From Pseudofulvimonas gallinarii (GTDB taxonomy: Bacteria; Pseudomonadota; Gammaproteobacteria; Xanthomonadales; UBA2363), in the NCBI RefSeq assembly GCF_004343305.1, contig NZ_SMAF01000007.1, positions 62,001 through 126,000 of the forward strand: a stretch of 64,000 nt of DNA. The letters run 5' to 3'. Positions 26,914 through 36,198 of the stretch are shown piece by piece; the stretch's first letter is position 1; each line of letters opens with the position of its first letter. A program made the position numbers and the translations under genes. The notes below the pieces were generated by a model. It ran no database searches and was not told the origin of the DNA. It saw nothing but the letters and a program-made list of their open reading frames with translations.

Positions 26914-28934
26914 GGCTGCCTCCCGGGCGAAGGCGCGGAGGCCAGCGCCGGTGCCGCACAGACCACCGGGCGATCCGGTGCCGGCACGCCGGCATAGGGC
27001 TGGCCCGGGTCGGGCAGGCGGCTGGACAGCGGCCGCACCTTGCCGTGCAGGCGCCAGTCGTAGATCACGCTGAAGGCGAGCACGCGGGCGACGTATTCAC
27101 GCGTCTCGTGATACGGGATGGTTTCGATGAAGACGTCGGCGGGCCGGTCGGAGCGTTGCGAGAGCCAGCGTTGCACCGGCGCCGGGCCGGCGTTGTAGGC
27201 GGCGCTGGCCAGCCACGGGCTGTTGCCGAAGCGCGAGGCCTGCTGCGACAGGTATCGGGTGCCCAGCCGGATGTTGAATTCCGGCTGGTACAGGCTGGAA
27301 GTGCCGGTCCAGGTCACGCCGAGCTGCTGCGCCATGGACCTGGCCGTGCCGGGCAGCAGCTGCATCAGGCCGTGTGCGTCGGCATGCGAGCGCGCGTCCG
27401 GCTGCCAGGCGCTCTCGGCGCGGATCAGGGCGAACACCCAGGCCGGGTCGATGCCGTTGTCGAGCGCGTCGCGTTCGACCTGCTCGCGCTGCGCCACCGG
27501 GAAGCGCAGGCCGTACTTGCGCAGGTGATCGCCGCTGTTGAGGGCGAACACGGCGCGGTCATGCCAGCCCTGTTCGGCGGCCAGGATCAGCGCCTGGTCG
27601 CGATCGGCCTCCGACAGCTTCGCGACATCGTGGTCCCAGGCGCGGGCCGCTTCACTGCGCCAGCCGACCCGGTGCAGTTCCAGCGCCCGCGCCAGGTCCG
27701 TGCGCCGGCGCAGCTGCGCCGCGCGCTGCGGATCGGCCGCGACCTCCTGGGGACAGATGGAGTAGGGCTGGTTGGAACGGTCGGCGGCCAGGAAGCCGTG
27801 GAAATTGGATTCGGTGGACAGTGCCGCGAAGGCATCGTGCGCGGCCTGCCGGTCGCCCAGTTCCTGCAGCGCCCGGGCGCGCCAGTAACGCGGACGTGCG
27901 CTGTCGGCCAGCGGCCGTGGCAGCCCGTTGGCGACGTCGCGCACATCGCTCCAGGCCTGCCGTGCCAGCGCCGCGCGCAGCTGCCAGTCGGCGAGCTGCT
28001 GGTCGCGGACGTCGGCGGGGACGCGCTGGAACCAGTCTTCGGCATCGGTGCGGTAGGCGACGGCGGCATACAGCGCCAGTTCGCGCAGGATGGCGGCGCG
28101 TTGCGTGGCGTCGAAATCGAAACGGCGCTCAAGGCCATGCCACTGGCCGATGGCGGCGACCACATCGGGTTTGGCGAAGCGGCGCAACGCCAGTGCAGCG
28201 GCCTCGCGGTTCGCCGCGGTGTCGGGCCACGTCGCCGCGGCGGCCAGCGTGGCCTTCGGGTCCGACAGCGCGCGCGCCAGGCGTTCGCCATGCGTGCGCT
28301 CGTCGCCGGCCGGCAGCTGACGCGCCAGGTGCGTGGTCAGGCCGGCGTCACCGGCATCAACGGCCAGCCGCAGCCGCTCCCACAGCGCCCGGGTGTCCAG
28401 CCAGCCGTGTTTGCGCGCGACCGCCAGTGCCGGATCGCAGGCATCGGGGAGGCTTTTGCCGGTCGGCCAGATGGCGAGGATCTCGCTGCGCAGTTCCTGC
28501 TCGGCGACACCGGTGCCCAGGCGCGCGCGCAGGCGCTGGCAGCGCAGTGTCGTGCCGGGGCTGTCGTCGCCCGGATCGAACTGCAGGAAGGTGTTCCAGT
28601 CCTCGCGGCGCGCCAGTTCGGCCAGCCATTCAATGCGGAACTGGCGGCCGAGCTGGGTCGCGGATTCGCGATCGAGGAATTCGCGCGCGCGTCGGGCATC
28701 GAGCGTGCGCAGGTCGCGGCGCAGCAATGCGTAGTCGAGGTAGGGCGCCAGCACGTAGTCGTCGAGATGCTGTCGGCGCGCCTCGTAGTCCGCCTGGCGT
28801 CCGGCCGCCAGCGAGACCGCGGCGGCAAGGAATTCGCGACGCTGGGCAGGCAACGGATCCTGCGCGCGCAGCGGCTTGGAGGCATCGACGGCAAGCAGGG
28901 CGCCGCAGAGCAGGAAGACAAGGCGTGTGTTCAT
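26910..28934 (-). CDS. slt: Soluble lytic murein transglycosylase (Slt70-like)
   Basis: 674 residues from ATG 28934, chosen because it starts a signal peptide (MNTRLVFLLCGALLAVDA). The long N-terminal part is an alpha-superhelical U-ring of short repeats. The C-terminal goose-lysozyme-like domain has catalytic Glu507 in FALIRAESAWQPDARS, then AHGLMQLLPGTA, LGTRYL and SAAYNAGPAPVQRWL. It cleaves peptidoglycan glycan strands to 1,6-anhydro products in the periplasm. First gene of a three-gene overlapped unit and divergent from the TSUP permease. Confidence 0.93.
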   Translation of the reverse strand: MNTRLVFLLCGALLAVDASKPLRAQDPLPAQRREFLAAAVSLAAGRQADYEARRQHLDDYVLAPYLDYALLRRDLRTLDARRAREFLDRESATQLGRQFRIEWLAELARREDWNTFLQFDPGDDSPGTTLRCQRLRARLGTGVAEQELRSEILAIWPTGKSLPDACDPALAVARKHGWLDTRALWERLRLAVDAGDAGLTTHLARQLPAGDERTHGERLARALSDPKATLAAAATWPDTAANREAAALALRRFAKPDVVAAIGQWHGLERRFDFDATQRAAILRELALYAAVAYRTDAEDWFQRVPADVRDQQLADWQLRAALARQAWSDVRDVANGLPRPLADSARPRYWRARALQELGDRQAAHDAFAALSTESNFHGFLAADRSNQPYSICPQEVAADPQRAAQLRRRTDLARALELHRVGWRSEAARAWDHDVAKLSEADRDQALILAAEQGWHDRAVFALNSGDHLRKYGLRFPVAQREQVERDALDNGIDPAWVFALIRAESAWQPDARSHADAHGLMQLLPGTARSMAQQLGVTWTGTSSLYQPEFNIRLGTRYLSQQASRFGNSPWLASAAYNAGPAPVQRWLSQRSDRPADVFIETIPYHETREYVARVLAFSVIYDWRLHGKVRPLSSRLPDPGQPYAGVPAPDRPVVCAAPALASAPSPGRQP

Positions 28935-29004
28935 TTTTTCCAGTCTAACCCAGTGCGCGTGAAGGCGAAGCCGGTTTCCGCCGTGCATCGTCGATAATCC
29001 GCCG

Positions 29005-29829
29005 ATGCCCTACGCCCTTTCGCTGTTCGACATCACGACCTTCCTCGCCCTGGGCGCCGCCGCCGGCTTCCTCGCCGGCCTGCTCGGCATCGGCGGCGGC
29101 CTGATCGTGGTCGCGGCGCTGGTCTGGCTGCTGCCGGCCCAGGGCATTCCCGAACCCGTGCTGATGCAGGTCGCGCTGGCGACGGCGCTGGCCGGCATCG
29201 TGTTCACGTCGATGTCCTCGACGCGCGCGCACTGGCGCCGCGGCGGCATCCGCTGGCCGCTGGTGGCGTGGCTGGCGCCGGGACTGGTGCTGGGCGGGCT
29301 GGCTGGCGCGGTGCTGGCGACGTGGCTGCCGGGCTGGCTGCTGGCGGCGTTCGTGTCCGTCTATTGCCTGCTCAGCGCCGCTCAGCTGGCCTGGGGTCGC
29401 AGCCGTCCCGCCACGACGCATGTGCACGACGTCGGGCGCGCCCTGCTGGCCGCTGCCGGCCTGGTGATCGGCGCGGTGTCCGCGGTGGTCGGCATCGGCG
29501 GTGGCTCGATGACCGTGCCGCTGCTGGTGTGGCGCGGCGTGCTGCCGGTGCAGGCGGTGGCCACCTCTGCGGCCTGCGGCGTGGTGATCGCGCTGGCCTC
29601 GGTGACCGGCTACGTCTTCTCGCCGCATGAACCGTCAGTGGCGTTGCCGCCGGGCACCTGGGGCTACGTCCAGCTGCCGGCGGCGCTCACCATCGCGGCG
29701 GCCAGCGTGCTGACGGCGCCCCTGGGCGCACGCCTTGCCCACCACCTGCCGCCACAACGGCTGCGCCAAGTCTTCGCGGTGTTTCTGCTGGTGATCGCCG
29801 CGATGATGGCGATCGCAGCGCTGCGGTGA
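29005..29829 (+). CDS. TSUP/TauE-SafE family membrane permease
   Basis: 274 residues, eight or so hydrophobic segments in two repeats. Each half carries the family's glycine-rich loop: LLGIGGGLIVVAALVW in the N-terminal half and VVGIGGGSMTVPLLVWRGV in the C-terminal half. TSUP proteins export sulfite, sulfoacetate or related anions, or act as sulfur or other organic-anion permeases; substrate not deducible. It is divergent from slt across 70 bases and convergent with the DsbA-like lipoprotein gene. Confidence 0.88.
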   Translation: MPYALSLFDITTFLALGAAAGFLAGLLGIGGGLIVVAALVWLLPAQGIPEPVLMQVALATALAGIVFTSMSSTRAHWRRGGIRWPLVAWLAPGLVLGGLAGAVLATWLPGWLLAAFVSVYCLLSAAQLAWGRSRPATTHVHDVGRALLAAAGLVIGAVSAVVGIGGGSMTVPLLVWRGVLPVQAVATSAACGVVIALASVTGYVFSPHEPSVALPPGTWGYVQLPAALTIAAASVLTAPLGARLAHHLPPQRLRQVFAVFLLVIAAMMAIAALR

Positions 29830-29834
29830 GCGCG

Positions 29835-29871
29835 GCAGGCGGTACGGCGCCTTCAGGACGGCACCGCCTGC
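29835..29871. terminator. Inverted repeat between convergent genes
   Basis: GCAGGCGGT and ACCGCCTGC form a perfect 9-bp stem around a 19-base loop, placed exactly between the convergent permease (stop 29829) and DsbA-like gene (stop 29880). Likely a bidirectional terminator, though no T-tract follows. Confidence 0.4.
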
Positions 29872-29879
29872 GCCGGAGC

Positions 29880-30527
29880 TCAGGGCTTGTTGGCGATCAG
29901 CCAGTCGGCGACGGCGGTCGGCTTGCTGGCGTCCGGCTGGTTGCGCTGCACGCGATAGCGGCCGGCGACCACCAGCGTCGGCGTCGAGCCGACCGCGGCC
30001 AGCTTCACGTAGTTGCGGCTGCTTTCCATGGCCGCCTCGACCTCGGGCGACGTCGCCGCCGTCATGAACGATTCGCGGTCGATGCCGGCGCCGGCGAGCA
30101 GGTCTGCGATCTGGTCGATGGTCTGCGCCGGCTGTCCGCCCCGGTACAGGCCTTCGAACAGGGCGCGATGGCCACGACCCAGGGCGCCGATCTTGCGCAT
30201 GGCGTGGAAGGCACGATTGAACGGCTGCCAGGCCGGATGGAACTCCGCCGGCTCATAGCGCAGCACGATGGCATTGCCGCGCTCGCGCTTCCAGGCATCG
30301 ATTTCCGGCTGGAACTGCGCGCAGGCCGGGCAAGCGTACGAGAACACCTCGACGACCTCGTTGTCGGCGGCGCCGGCGATCGGCGTCGCCAGGCGCTCGT
30401 AGTGCACGCCTTCGCGATAGGTGCCGCCGCTGGCGCCCGTCGACGAAGCGCTTGCGCTTTCCGACTTTCCGCCGCAGGCGGCGAGCAGGCCGGTGACCAG
30501 GGTGATGAAGAGCAGGCGCGGAATCAT
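29880..30527 (-). CDS. DsbA-family thiol:disulfide oxidoreductase, lipoprotein form (CPAC)
   Basis: 215 residues from ATG 30527. The signal is of lipoprotein type (LLFITLVTGLLAACGG), so the protein should be membrane-anchored on the periplasmic side. The thioredoxin-fold active site is SYACPACAQF and the cis-proline loop is GSTPTLVV. The helical insertion between is DsbA-like. CPAC differs from the classical CPHC; the dipeptide between the cysteines sets redox potential, so this may be a weaker oxidant or an isomerase/reductase. Its start lies 2 bases after the stop of the EEP gene, which separates it from the second DsbA-like gene. Confidence 0.88.
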   Translation of the reverse strand: MIPRLLFITLVTGLLAACGGKSESASASSTGASGGTYREGVHYERLATPIAGAADNEVVEVFSYACPACAQFQPEIDAWKRERGNAIVLRYEPAEFHPAWQPFNRAFHAMRKIGALGRGHRALFEGLYRGGQPAQTIDQIADLLAGAGIDRESFMTAATSPEVEAAMESSRNYVKLAAVGSTPTLVVAGRYRVQRNQPDASKPTAVADWLIANKP

Positions 30528-30529
30528 GT

Positions 30530-31378
30530 TCAAGTCTCCGTTTCGGAATCGGGAAAAACAGGGGCCCAGCTGCAGTCGGGCGGCATGCGCGCCGTCATCG
30601 CCAGCGGCAGGTGATCGGACAGCCCGACGGTCGGTGCGTCGCAATGCACCGGTTGCAGGCTGTCGGACAGCAGGATGTGGTCGATGCCACGCACCGGCGC
30701 CCAGCTGGGAAAGGTTGCCGGCGATGCGCTCGGCGGTGCCAGCGGCGTGTCGTCGTACAGGCGCAGCATCTCCGGCGCAGTCGCCGGGCAGTTGAAGTCG
30801 CCCATCACGACGACGTTGCGGTGGCCGTCGATGATCGAGCACAGGAAGTCGATCTGCCGCGCGCGGGCGCGGGGACCCAGTGAAAGGTGCACGACGACCA
30901 CCAGCAGGCTGTTCTCGTCCTCGCCGAAACGCGCCCACAGCGCACCCCGGCCGGGCAGCGTGCCGGGCAGCGCGTAGTCGCGCACTTCGGACGGCTTCTG
31001 GCGCATCAGCAGCGCATTGCAGGTGTGGGTGATGCCACCGATGCGGCGGTTGGTCTGGATGCTGAACCAGCCGAAGCCGGCGCCGTCGGCAAGGAACTCG
31101 ATCTGGTTCTGGAAACCCGAACGCAGGCTGCCGGCATCGGCTTCCTGCAGGGCGACGATGTCGAAATCCGCCACCAGCGTCGCCAGCTTGTCGAGGTTGC
31201 GACGGCGGGCACCATGCGGAAGCACATGGCGCCACGGGCGCGTCACGTAGTGCCGGTAGCGCTCGAAGTGCGCGCCAGCCTGGATGTTGAAACTCAGCAG
31301 CCGGATGTCGCGTCCGCCCCCGGCCGGGTCGCGAGACGACGGCGGCGTGGAGGAAGACCCGGGCCTGACCGACGCCAT
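30530..31378 (-). CDS. Endonuclease/exonuclease/phosphatase (EEP) family protein
   Basis: 282 residues from ATG 31378. The EEP core motifs are present: LLSFNIQAG, the metal-binding Glu in IVALQEADAG, VVVHLSLGPRARARQI, VVMGDFNCPA and the final RGIDHILLS and GLSDHLPLAM (catalytic His). Members cleave phosphodiesters in nucleic acids, lipids or phosphoinositides; the bacterial cytochrome-c4-linked copy has no known substrate. There is no clear signal peptide. It lies between two DsbA-type genes, 13 bases after the first. Confidence 0.87.
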   Translation of the reverse strand: MASVRPGSSSTPPSSRDPAGGGRDIRLLSFNIQAGAHFERYRHYVTRPWRHVLPHGARRRNLDKLATLVADFDIVALQEADAGSLRSGFQNQIEFLADGAGFGWFSIQTNRRIGGITHTCNALLMRQKPSEVRDYALPGTLPGRGALWARFGEDENSLLVVVVHLSLGPRARARQIDFLCSIIDGHRNVVVMGDFNCPATAPEMLRLYDDTPLAPPSASPATFPSWAPVRGIDHILLSDSLQPVHCDAPTVGLSDHLPLAMTARMPPDCSWAPVFPDSETET

Positions 31379-31391
31379 GGCCGCGCCGCGG

Positions 31392-32021
31392 TCAGCGCTT
31401 CGCGGGCGTCTCGAGGGTGACGAGATAGTCGACCACCTGCAGCATGCCCTGGAAGCCGGCGGCACCGGCACTGACCAGGTACTTGCCGTTGACGACCATG
31501 CTCGGCGTGCCTTCGATGCGGTAGCTCATCGCCAGTTCGCGCTCGCGCTGGATGCGCGCGGTTGTCTGCTCGGACTGCGCGGCGGCCAGGAAGGCGGCGC
31601 GATCGACGCCCTTGCCGGCGACGAAATCGGCAATCGCCTCCAGGTTGCCCAGCGGCTTGCGCTCCTGGTGAATGGCCTTGAAGAGCTCGCCGTGCAACCG
31701 CTCCAGCGCACCCATCTCGGACAGGGCGTGGTACGTGCGCGCCAGCGCTTCCCAGGTCGCGTTGAACACGGCAGGGATCGGGCGGAACTCGACGTGCTCG
31801 GGCAGCGAGGCCTTCCAGGAGGTGATGAACGGCTCGAAGTTCGCGCAATGGACACAGGCGTACGAGAACATCTCGACGACCTCGACCTTGCCCTCCGCGG
31901 CCTGCGTCGGCACCGGCGGATCGATGCGGCGGTAGTGCTGGCCTTCGTTGTAGAGCGACTGGGCGCCGGCAGCGACCGGGGCGATCAGGGCGAGGGCGGC
32001 TGCGGCAACGCGAACGAACAT
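31392..32021 (-). CDS. dsbA: Periplasmic thiol:disulfide interchange protein DsbA (CVHC)
   Basis: 209 residues with a cleavable signal peptide (MFVRVAAAALALIAPVAAGAQ). The active site is FSYACVHCANF and the cis-proline loop EGTPSMVVNGKY. The helical domain between is normal for DsbA, which introduces disulfides into exported proteins. It follows cytochrome c4 in the same direction by 47 bases, an arrangement familiar from other gammaproteobacteria. A second, lipid-anchored relative with CPAC is two genes further on. Confidence 0.9.
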   Translation of the reverse strand: MFVRVAAAALALIAPVAAGAQSLYNEGQHYRRIDPPVPTQAAEGKVEVVEMFSYACVHCANFEPFITSWKASLPEHVEFRPIPAVFNATWEALARTYHALSEMGALERLHGELFKAIHQERKPLGNLEAIADFVAGKGVDRAAFLAAAQSEQTTARIQRERELAMSYRIEGTPSMVVNGKYLVSAGAAGFQGMLQVVDYLVTLETPAKR

Positions 32022-32068
32022 GGGCGTGTTTCCTGCGATGGAGTCGACGACGGACCGTGTCCCTGGGC

Positions 32069-32866
32069 TCAGGTTCCCGGGACGGTGTCGGCGGATTCAG
32101 CCTCGGCGGGCTCGGCCTCACCCGCCTCGCCGGCTTCCGCCTCGGCTTCGACGGCGGGTGCGGCTTGCGCCGGCGCGGCAGCGGCACGCACCGCCGGCTG
32201 CGGGCCGCGCGGGGCGCGGTGCAGGCCTTCGATATAGGTCGCCAGCGCGTCGATCTCGCTACTTTCCAGGCGTCCGGCGATGGTCGACATCACCGTGCTC
32301 GGATCGGTCTCGCCGTCGTAGTGGCCGCCGGACTCGAAGAAGCGCAGGCGTGCCGCGGTATAGGTGGCATGCTGGCCGGCCAGCGAGGGATAGCCGGAAC
32401 CCGGAACGCCACGACCGGCGGCGCCATGGCAGGCGATGCAGGCCGGCACACCCTGTTCCATCTTGCCGGAGCGATAGAGCTTCTCGCCGAGCGCGGCATA
32501 GGTGACGCCATCGTCGCGACCGACCACCGGGCTGTCATCGGCCACGCCGGCACGGCCGGTCTGGGTGGCGAAATAGGCGGCGATGTCGGCGATGTCCTGG
32601 TCCGTGAGGTCCTGGACGAACGGCATCATCTCGAACACTTCTCGGCCGCCGTCGCGGATCAGGCGCGTCTGGCGGCTGACGTAGTCACTGTGCTGGCCGG
32701 CCAGTTTCGGCCAGTTCGGCATCGTCGAATTGCCGTCCATGCCGTGGCAGGCGGCACAGGTGGCGGCCTTGCTGGAACCCGCCTGCGGGTCGCCCACCAG
32801 GGGCGCCTCGGCGGCGAACGCCGTGAAGGAAACGAGGCCAGCGAGGGCGATCAGCCGCTTGCTCAT
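32069..32866 (-). CDS. Cytochrome c4 (dihaem) with acidic C-terminal tail
   Basis: 265 residues from ATG 32866 (an in-frame GTG two codons earlier is possible). After a signal peptide there are two class I c-type haem sites, TCAACHGMDG and ACIACHGAAG, each with distal Met regions (MPNWPKLAGQ and GYPSLAGQH, typical of c4). It carries electrons in the periplasm from the bc1 complex to terminal oxidases. After residue about 220 the protein gains an Ala/Pro/Glu-rich tail of around 45 residues (AAAAPAQAAPAVEAEAEAGE onward) that ordinary c4 lacks. Divergent from engB across 103 bases. Confidence 0.92.
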   Translation of the reverse strand: MSKRLIALAGLVSFTAFAAEAPLVGDPQAGSSKAATCAACHGMDGNSTMPNWPKLAGQHSDYVSRQTRLIRDGGREVFEMMPFVQDLTDQDIADIAAYFATQTGRAGVADDSPVVGRDDGVTYAALGEKLYRSGKMEQGVPACIACHGAAGRGVPGSGYPSLAGQHATYTAARLRFFESGGHYDGETDPSTVMSTIAGRLESSEIDALATYIEGLHRAPRGPQPAVRAAAAPAQAAPAVEAEAEAGEAGEAEPAEAESADTVPGT

Positions 32867-32969
32867 GGACACAGAACTCCGGACGAATAATCGGGCAAGA
32901 CGGCGATTCTAGCGGGGATGGGCGCCGACGTCATGACCGGCCGGCCTTGCCAGCCCCTATCATGGGCGC

Positions 32970-33581
32970 ATGAAAAACCCCTTCAACCGCGCGCGCTTCG
33001 CGCTGAGCGCCCCGCGAATGGGCGACATGGGCCCCGATGTCGGCCGTGAACTGGCCTTCGTCGGACGCTCCAATGCCGGCAAATCCAGCGCCATCAATGC
33101 GCTGACCAATATCGGTGGCCTCGCCCGCACATCGCGCACGCCAGGCCGTACCCAGCAGCTGGTGGTGTTCACCCTGGACGACGAACACCGCCTCGTCGAC
33201 CTGCCCGGCTACGGCTATGCCCAGGTGCCGATGGCCGTGCGCGAGCACTGGGGCCAGGAAATGGAGCGCTATTTCCAGCACCGCGGCGCGCTGGTGGGGC
33301 TGGTGCTGATCATGGACAGCCGGCATCCGCTGAAGGACAGCGACTGGCAGATGCTGGAAGCCTGCGGCCAGCGCGGCCTCCCGGCCCTGTGCCTGCTGAC
33401 CAAGGCGGACAAACTCAGCCGCAGCGAGCAGCAGTCCAGCCTGCGCCAGGTCCGGGCGGCACTGGCCGAGCACGGACAGCGCGCCGCCGTGCGCCTGTTC
33501 TCGGCGACGCGGCCGATGGACATCGACGGCCTGCGCGCCGAACTGGCCGCCTGGCTGTACGAGGGCGAGCCGCCGGCCTGA
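32970..33581 (+). CDS. engB: Ribosome biogenesis GTP-binding protein EngB/YihA
   Basis: 203 residues, the family size. The G-motifs are clear: G1 GRSNAGKSSAINAL, G3 LVDLPGYGYA, G4 LTKADKLS and G5 LFSATRP. EngB is a GTPase needed for late assembly of the large ribosomal subunit. It is divergent from cytochrome c4, the same arrangement seen in pseudomonads and xanthomonads, and convergent with apt. Confidence 0.95.
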   Translation: MKNPFNRARFALSAPRMGDMGPDVGRELAFVGRSNAGKSSAINALTNIGGLARTSRTPGRTQQLVVFTLDDEHRLVDLPGYGYAQVPMAVREHWGQEMERYFQHRGALVGLVLIMDSRHPLKDSDWQMLEACGQRGLPALCLLTKADKLSRSEQQSSLRQVRAALAEHGQRAAVRLFSATRPMDIDGLRAELAAWLYEGEPPA

Positions 33582-33587
33582 ACCGGC

Positions 33588-33601
33588 GCCGCGAAAGCGG
33601 C
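33588..33601. terminator. Small GNRA-loop hairpin between engB and apt
   Basis: GCCGC-GAAA-GCGGC sits between the convergent stops of engB (33581) and apt (33603). It is short, without a T-run, so only a weak terminator candidate. Confidence 0.3.
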
Positions 33602-33602
33602 T

Positions 33603-34124
33603 TCAGTACCGGAGCGTCGCACGCAGCGGCGCGGCGGCCGTCCAGCGCGCACGACCCTGCAGGGCGGTGAGTTCGATGAGCACGGCGGCACCGACGACCT
33701 GGGCCTGCAGGCGCTCGACCAGGCCCAGGGCCGCCACCAGCGTGCCGCCGGTTGCCAGGACGTCGTCGACGACCAGCACGCGGCTGCCGGGCTGGAAAGC
33801 GTCGGTATGGATCTCCAGCCGGTCGCTGCCATATTCCAGCCCGTAGTCGGCGGCAAAGGTCTCCGCCGGCAGCTTTCCCGGCTTGCGGATGGGCACGAAT
33901 CCTGCGTCCAGTTCGCGCGCGAGTGCCGCACCGAGGATGAATCCACGGGCTTCGATGCCGGCCACCCGCTCCACGCCGGCATGCCGCCACGGTTCCGCCA
34001 TCGCGGAGATGGCCTCGGCGAATCCGCTGGCGTCGGCCAGGACAGGCGTGATGTCCTTGAACAGGATGCCGGGCCTGGGGAAGTCGGGAACATCGCGGAT
34101 CAGTCGGGAAAAGGCTGTCGTCAC
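33603..34124 (-). CDS. apt: Adenine phosphoribosyltransferase
   Basis: 173 residues from GTG 34124, which overlaps the stop of the upstream permease gene (GTGA). The N-terminus [20 protein letters not shown] is the classical Apt start, [14 protein letters not shown] follows, and the PRPP site is [13 protein letters not shown]. Apt salvages adenine to AMP with PRPP. Only the GTG start gives a normal family length; longer versions run into the neighbour. Confidence 0.94.
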   Translation of the reverse strand: MTTAFSRLIRDVPDFPRPGILFKDITPVLADASGFAEAISAMAEPWRHAGVERVAGIEARGFILGAALARELDAGFVPIRKPGKLPAETFAADYGLEYGSDRLEIHTDAFQPGSRVLVVDDVLATGGTLVAALGLVERLQAQVVGAAVLIELTALQGRARWTAAAPLRATLRY

Positions 34125-35038
34125 GGTTGCGGACCTTCGGAGTCGGCTGCGGAGTGTGCCTTGCCGAGGCCCAGACGGACACTGCCGACGAAAATGCCGG
34201 CCAGGGCGAGCGCCAGTCCGAGCCATTCGCCGGCACGCGTCGCGCGCTCGAACAGCAGCACGTCGAGCACGAACGCCAGCGCCGGCTGCAGCAGCAGCAA
34301 CAGACCGACCAGCGACGCCGGCAACTGCGGCATCGCGCGCACGATCAGCATCCAGCCCAGGCACTGGCCGACCAGGCCCAGCGACAGCAGCGCGACCAGC
34401 GAGCGCGGGTCGGGTATGCCCAGCGGCGCACCTTCCGCCAGCGCCAGGCCAGCAAGCAGCAGCGCGCACAGCAGCGAGTTGACCGCCAGCCAGGCACCGG
34501 CATCCAGTGCCGGCCGCCGACGGCGCTGCGCTTCACGGAATCCAAGCAGATACACGGTGTAGGCGACGCCGCTGAGCAGGCCCAGCCAGACCCCGGTGCG
34601 GTACGCCGGCGCGAACGCCGACCAGTCGGCCCCGACCAGCAGCCACGTGCCGCCGAAGGCCAGCACGGCGCCGGCAAGGAAGCGCGGTCCCAGGCGTTCG
34701 CGATAGAACAGCACGCCCGCCAGCGCCATGAAGAACACCTGGAAGTTCGTCAGCAGGGTCGCCAGCCCGGGACCGATGCCGTGGATGCTCCGGTGCCAGA
34801 GCGCGAGGTCGGCGGCCATGCCCGCCGCCGGCAGCAGCATCCACAGCCAGTCGCTGCGCCGCACGCGTCGCCAGACACCCGCCGGCAGCAGCGCCAGCGC
34901 CAGGATGCCGCCGCCAAACAGCATCCGCCAGAACGCGGACACCGTCGCCGGCACGTCCGCGAAACGGACCAGGATGCCGGTGAGGCTGATCAGGGAGGCG
35001 CCGGCCGCCAGCATGACGGCGGCTAAACGGTTGCTCAT
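34121..35038 (-). CDS. EamA/DMT-superfamily permease
   Basis: 305 residues from ATG 35038, with about ten transmembrane segments in two EamA repeats. The first runs from [20 protein letters not shown] and the second from [19 protein letters not shown]. Members export amino acids, nucleosides or other metabolites, or act as inner-membrane permeases of unknown substrate. It is translationally coupled to apt by a GTGA overlap, which hints at a nucleobase link but does not prove one. Confidence 0.87.
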   Translation of the reverse strand: MSNRLAAVMLAAGASLISLTGILVRFADVPATVSAFWRMLFGGGILALALLPAGVWRRVRRSDWLWMLLPAAGMAADLALWHRSIHGIGPGLATLLTNFQVFFMALAGVLFYRERLGPRFLAGAVLAFGGTWLLVGADWSAFAPAYRTGVWLGLLSGVAYTVYLLGFREAQRRRRPALDAGAWLAVNSLLCALLLAGLALAEGAPLGIPDPRSLVALLSLGLVGQCLGWMLIVRAMPQLPASLVGLLLLLQPALAFVLDVLLFERATRAGEWLGLALALAGIFVGSVRLGLGKAHSAADSEGPQP

Positions 35039-35218
35039 TGACAGGGCCCGCGAACAGGAAAGTGTGTGACTGCGCGCACAACGCGGCTGGCGGCCCGTGT
35101 GACGAGCGCGCATGATGACGCAAGGCTGCTTGCCGCGCGCGGCGGCTGCGACGGAAGGCTGCAGCGCAGCGGTGTCTGCCGGAGACGCTCCCGATCCTCC
35201 CACTCAAGGAGTCCGCCC

Positions 35219-35764
35219 ATGCCTCGCCCCGCACTGTCCTGTTCCCTGCGCCTGTCGCCCGTTCTCGCCCTCCTGCTGTGCCTGCCGGTTTCCGCCCAGG
35301 ACCCGGACGAGGCGCCGCCGCGCACCCTGCGCGATCCTGCCGAGGCGCTGCCCAGCCGCGCTTCGGGCGAAGCGGTGATGAGCAGCCGGGATGCCTTCGA
35401 CCGTGAACAGCCGCAATTCCAGATCGGTCGTCGCAAGCGCAGCGAAACGCCCGCGGTCGATGCCACCGGCGCGCAGCTCGCCGGCGACGACCAGAGCCTG
35501 GGCTACGCCTGCGACATCGGCGAACGGGTCGAACTGGTCGGACACCGCAACACGGTGGACATCACCGGAGACTGCCTCGGCCTGAGCATCGTCGGCCACG
35601 GCAACCAGGTGACCATCGAGGTCGTCGACGACATCCGCATCGAAGGTCGCGACAACGATGTGCGCTGGCAGCGGGGCTTCACCAGCACGCGACCGAATGC
35701 CCTGGAACTGGGGGGTCGCAACAGCGTGCGCGCGCTGGCCGACGCCCGGGACGAAGGTGACTGA
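35219..35764 (+). CDS. Exported DUF3060-like protein
   Basis: 181 residues from ATG 35219, preceded by AAGGAG at ideal spacing, and with a signal peptide (SCSLRLSPVLALLLCLPVSA). The C-terminal half shows short beta-helix-like repeats of Cys/Gly/Asn pattern: GYACDIGERVELVGHRNTVD, ITGDCLGLSIVGHGNQVT and IRIEGRDNDVRW. This is the layout of DUF3060, a family of unknown function in exported proteins. Between the signal and repeats is a charged linker. It is divergent from the EamA gene and no partner is evident. Confidence 0.75.
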   Translation: MPRPALSCSLRLSPVLALLLCLPVSAQDPDEAPPRTLRDPAEALPSRASGEAVMSSRDAFDREQPQFQIGRRKRSETPAVDATGAQLAGDDQSLGYACDIGERVELVGHRNTVDITGDCLGLSIVGHGNQVTIEVVDDIRIEGRDNDVRWQRGFTSTRPNALELGGRNSVRALADARDEGD

Positions 35765-36198
35765 GCGCAGCTTCACGCGGCGCGCGCCCCGCACGGGGTC
35801 GCCTCGACGCGCATCACCTGCGGGCGGAGGGGCCGCGCACCCCGGATGCGTTCGACGAAATCGCTGGCGTCCATGCCGGCCAGTGCCTGGTCGAAGCGCG
35901 GCAGGCCAACGCCATCCATGCCCAGGCAGCCGCTCGATGCATATGCGCGCCGGCCTCAGCCGTGGTCGGCGGCCGATCGCGCCGCCACCCGGTCTTGCAC
36001 GCTGGCCCGCATCCGGTCGACGCCGAGCCAGCGCGCCACCCATGACGCTGACCGCCGGACGCGGATCGACAGCGGCTGCAGCATCACGCAGGGACATGAA
36101 GCCGCGTTCTCGCACTGGGAGCTCCGGGCGCGGGATGGGATCGGAAGACGTTCGCCCGGGCGCTATGCTGGGCCGCCCGTTTCAAGCGGACGAATCGC
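35765..36198. other. Gap with possible decayed coding sequence on the minus strand
   Basis: 434 bases without an intact gene. On the minus strand, two unlinked open stretches look protein-like: SSGCLGMDGVGLPRFDQALA running to FVERIRGARPLRPQVMRVEA and a stop near 35778, and, further upstream, LQPLSIRVRRSASWVARWLG ending at a stop near 35955. Neither has a start codon in context. They may be the remains of one or two genes; I do not recognise a family. The last bases should hold the promoter of the ArsC-like gene. Confidence 0.35.
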
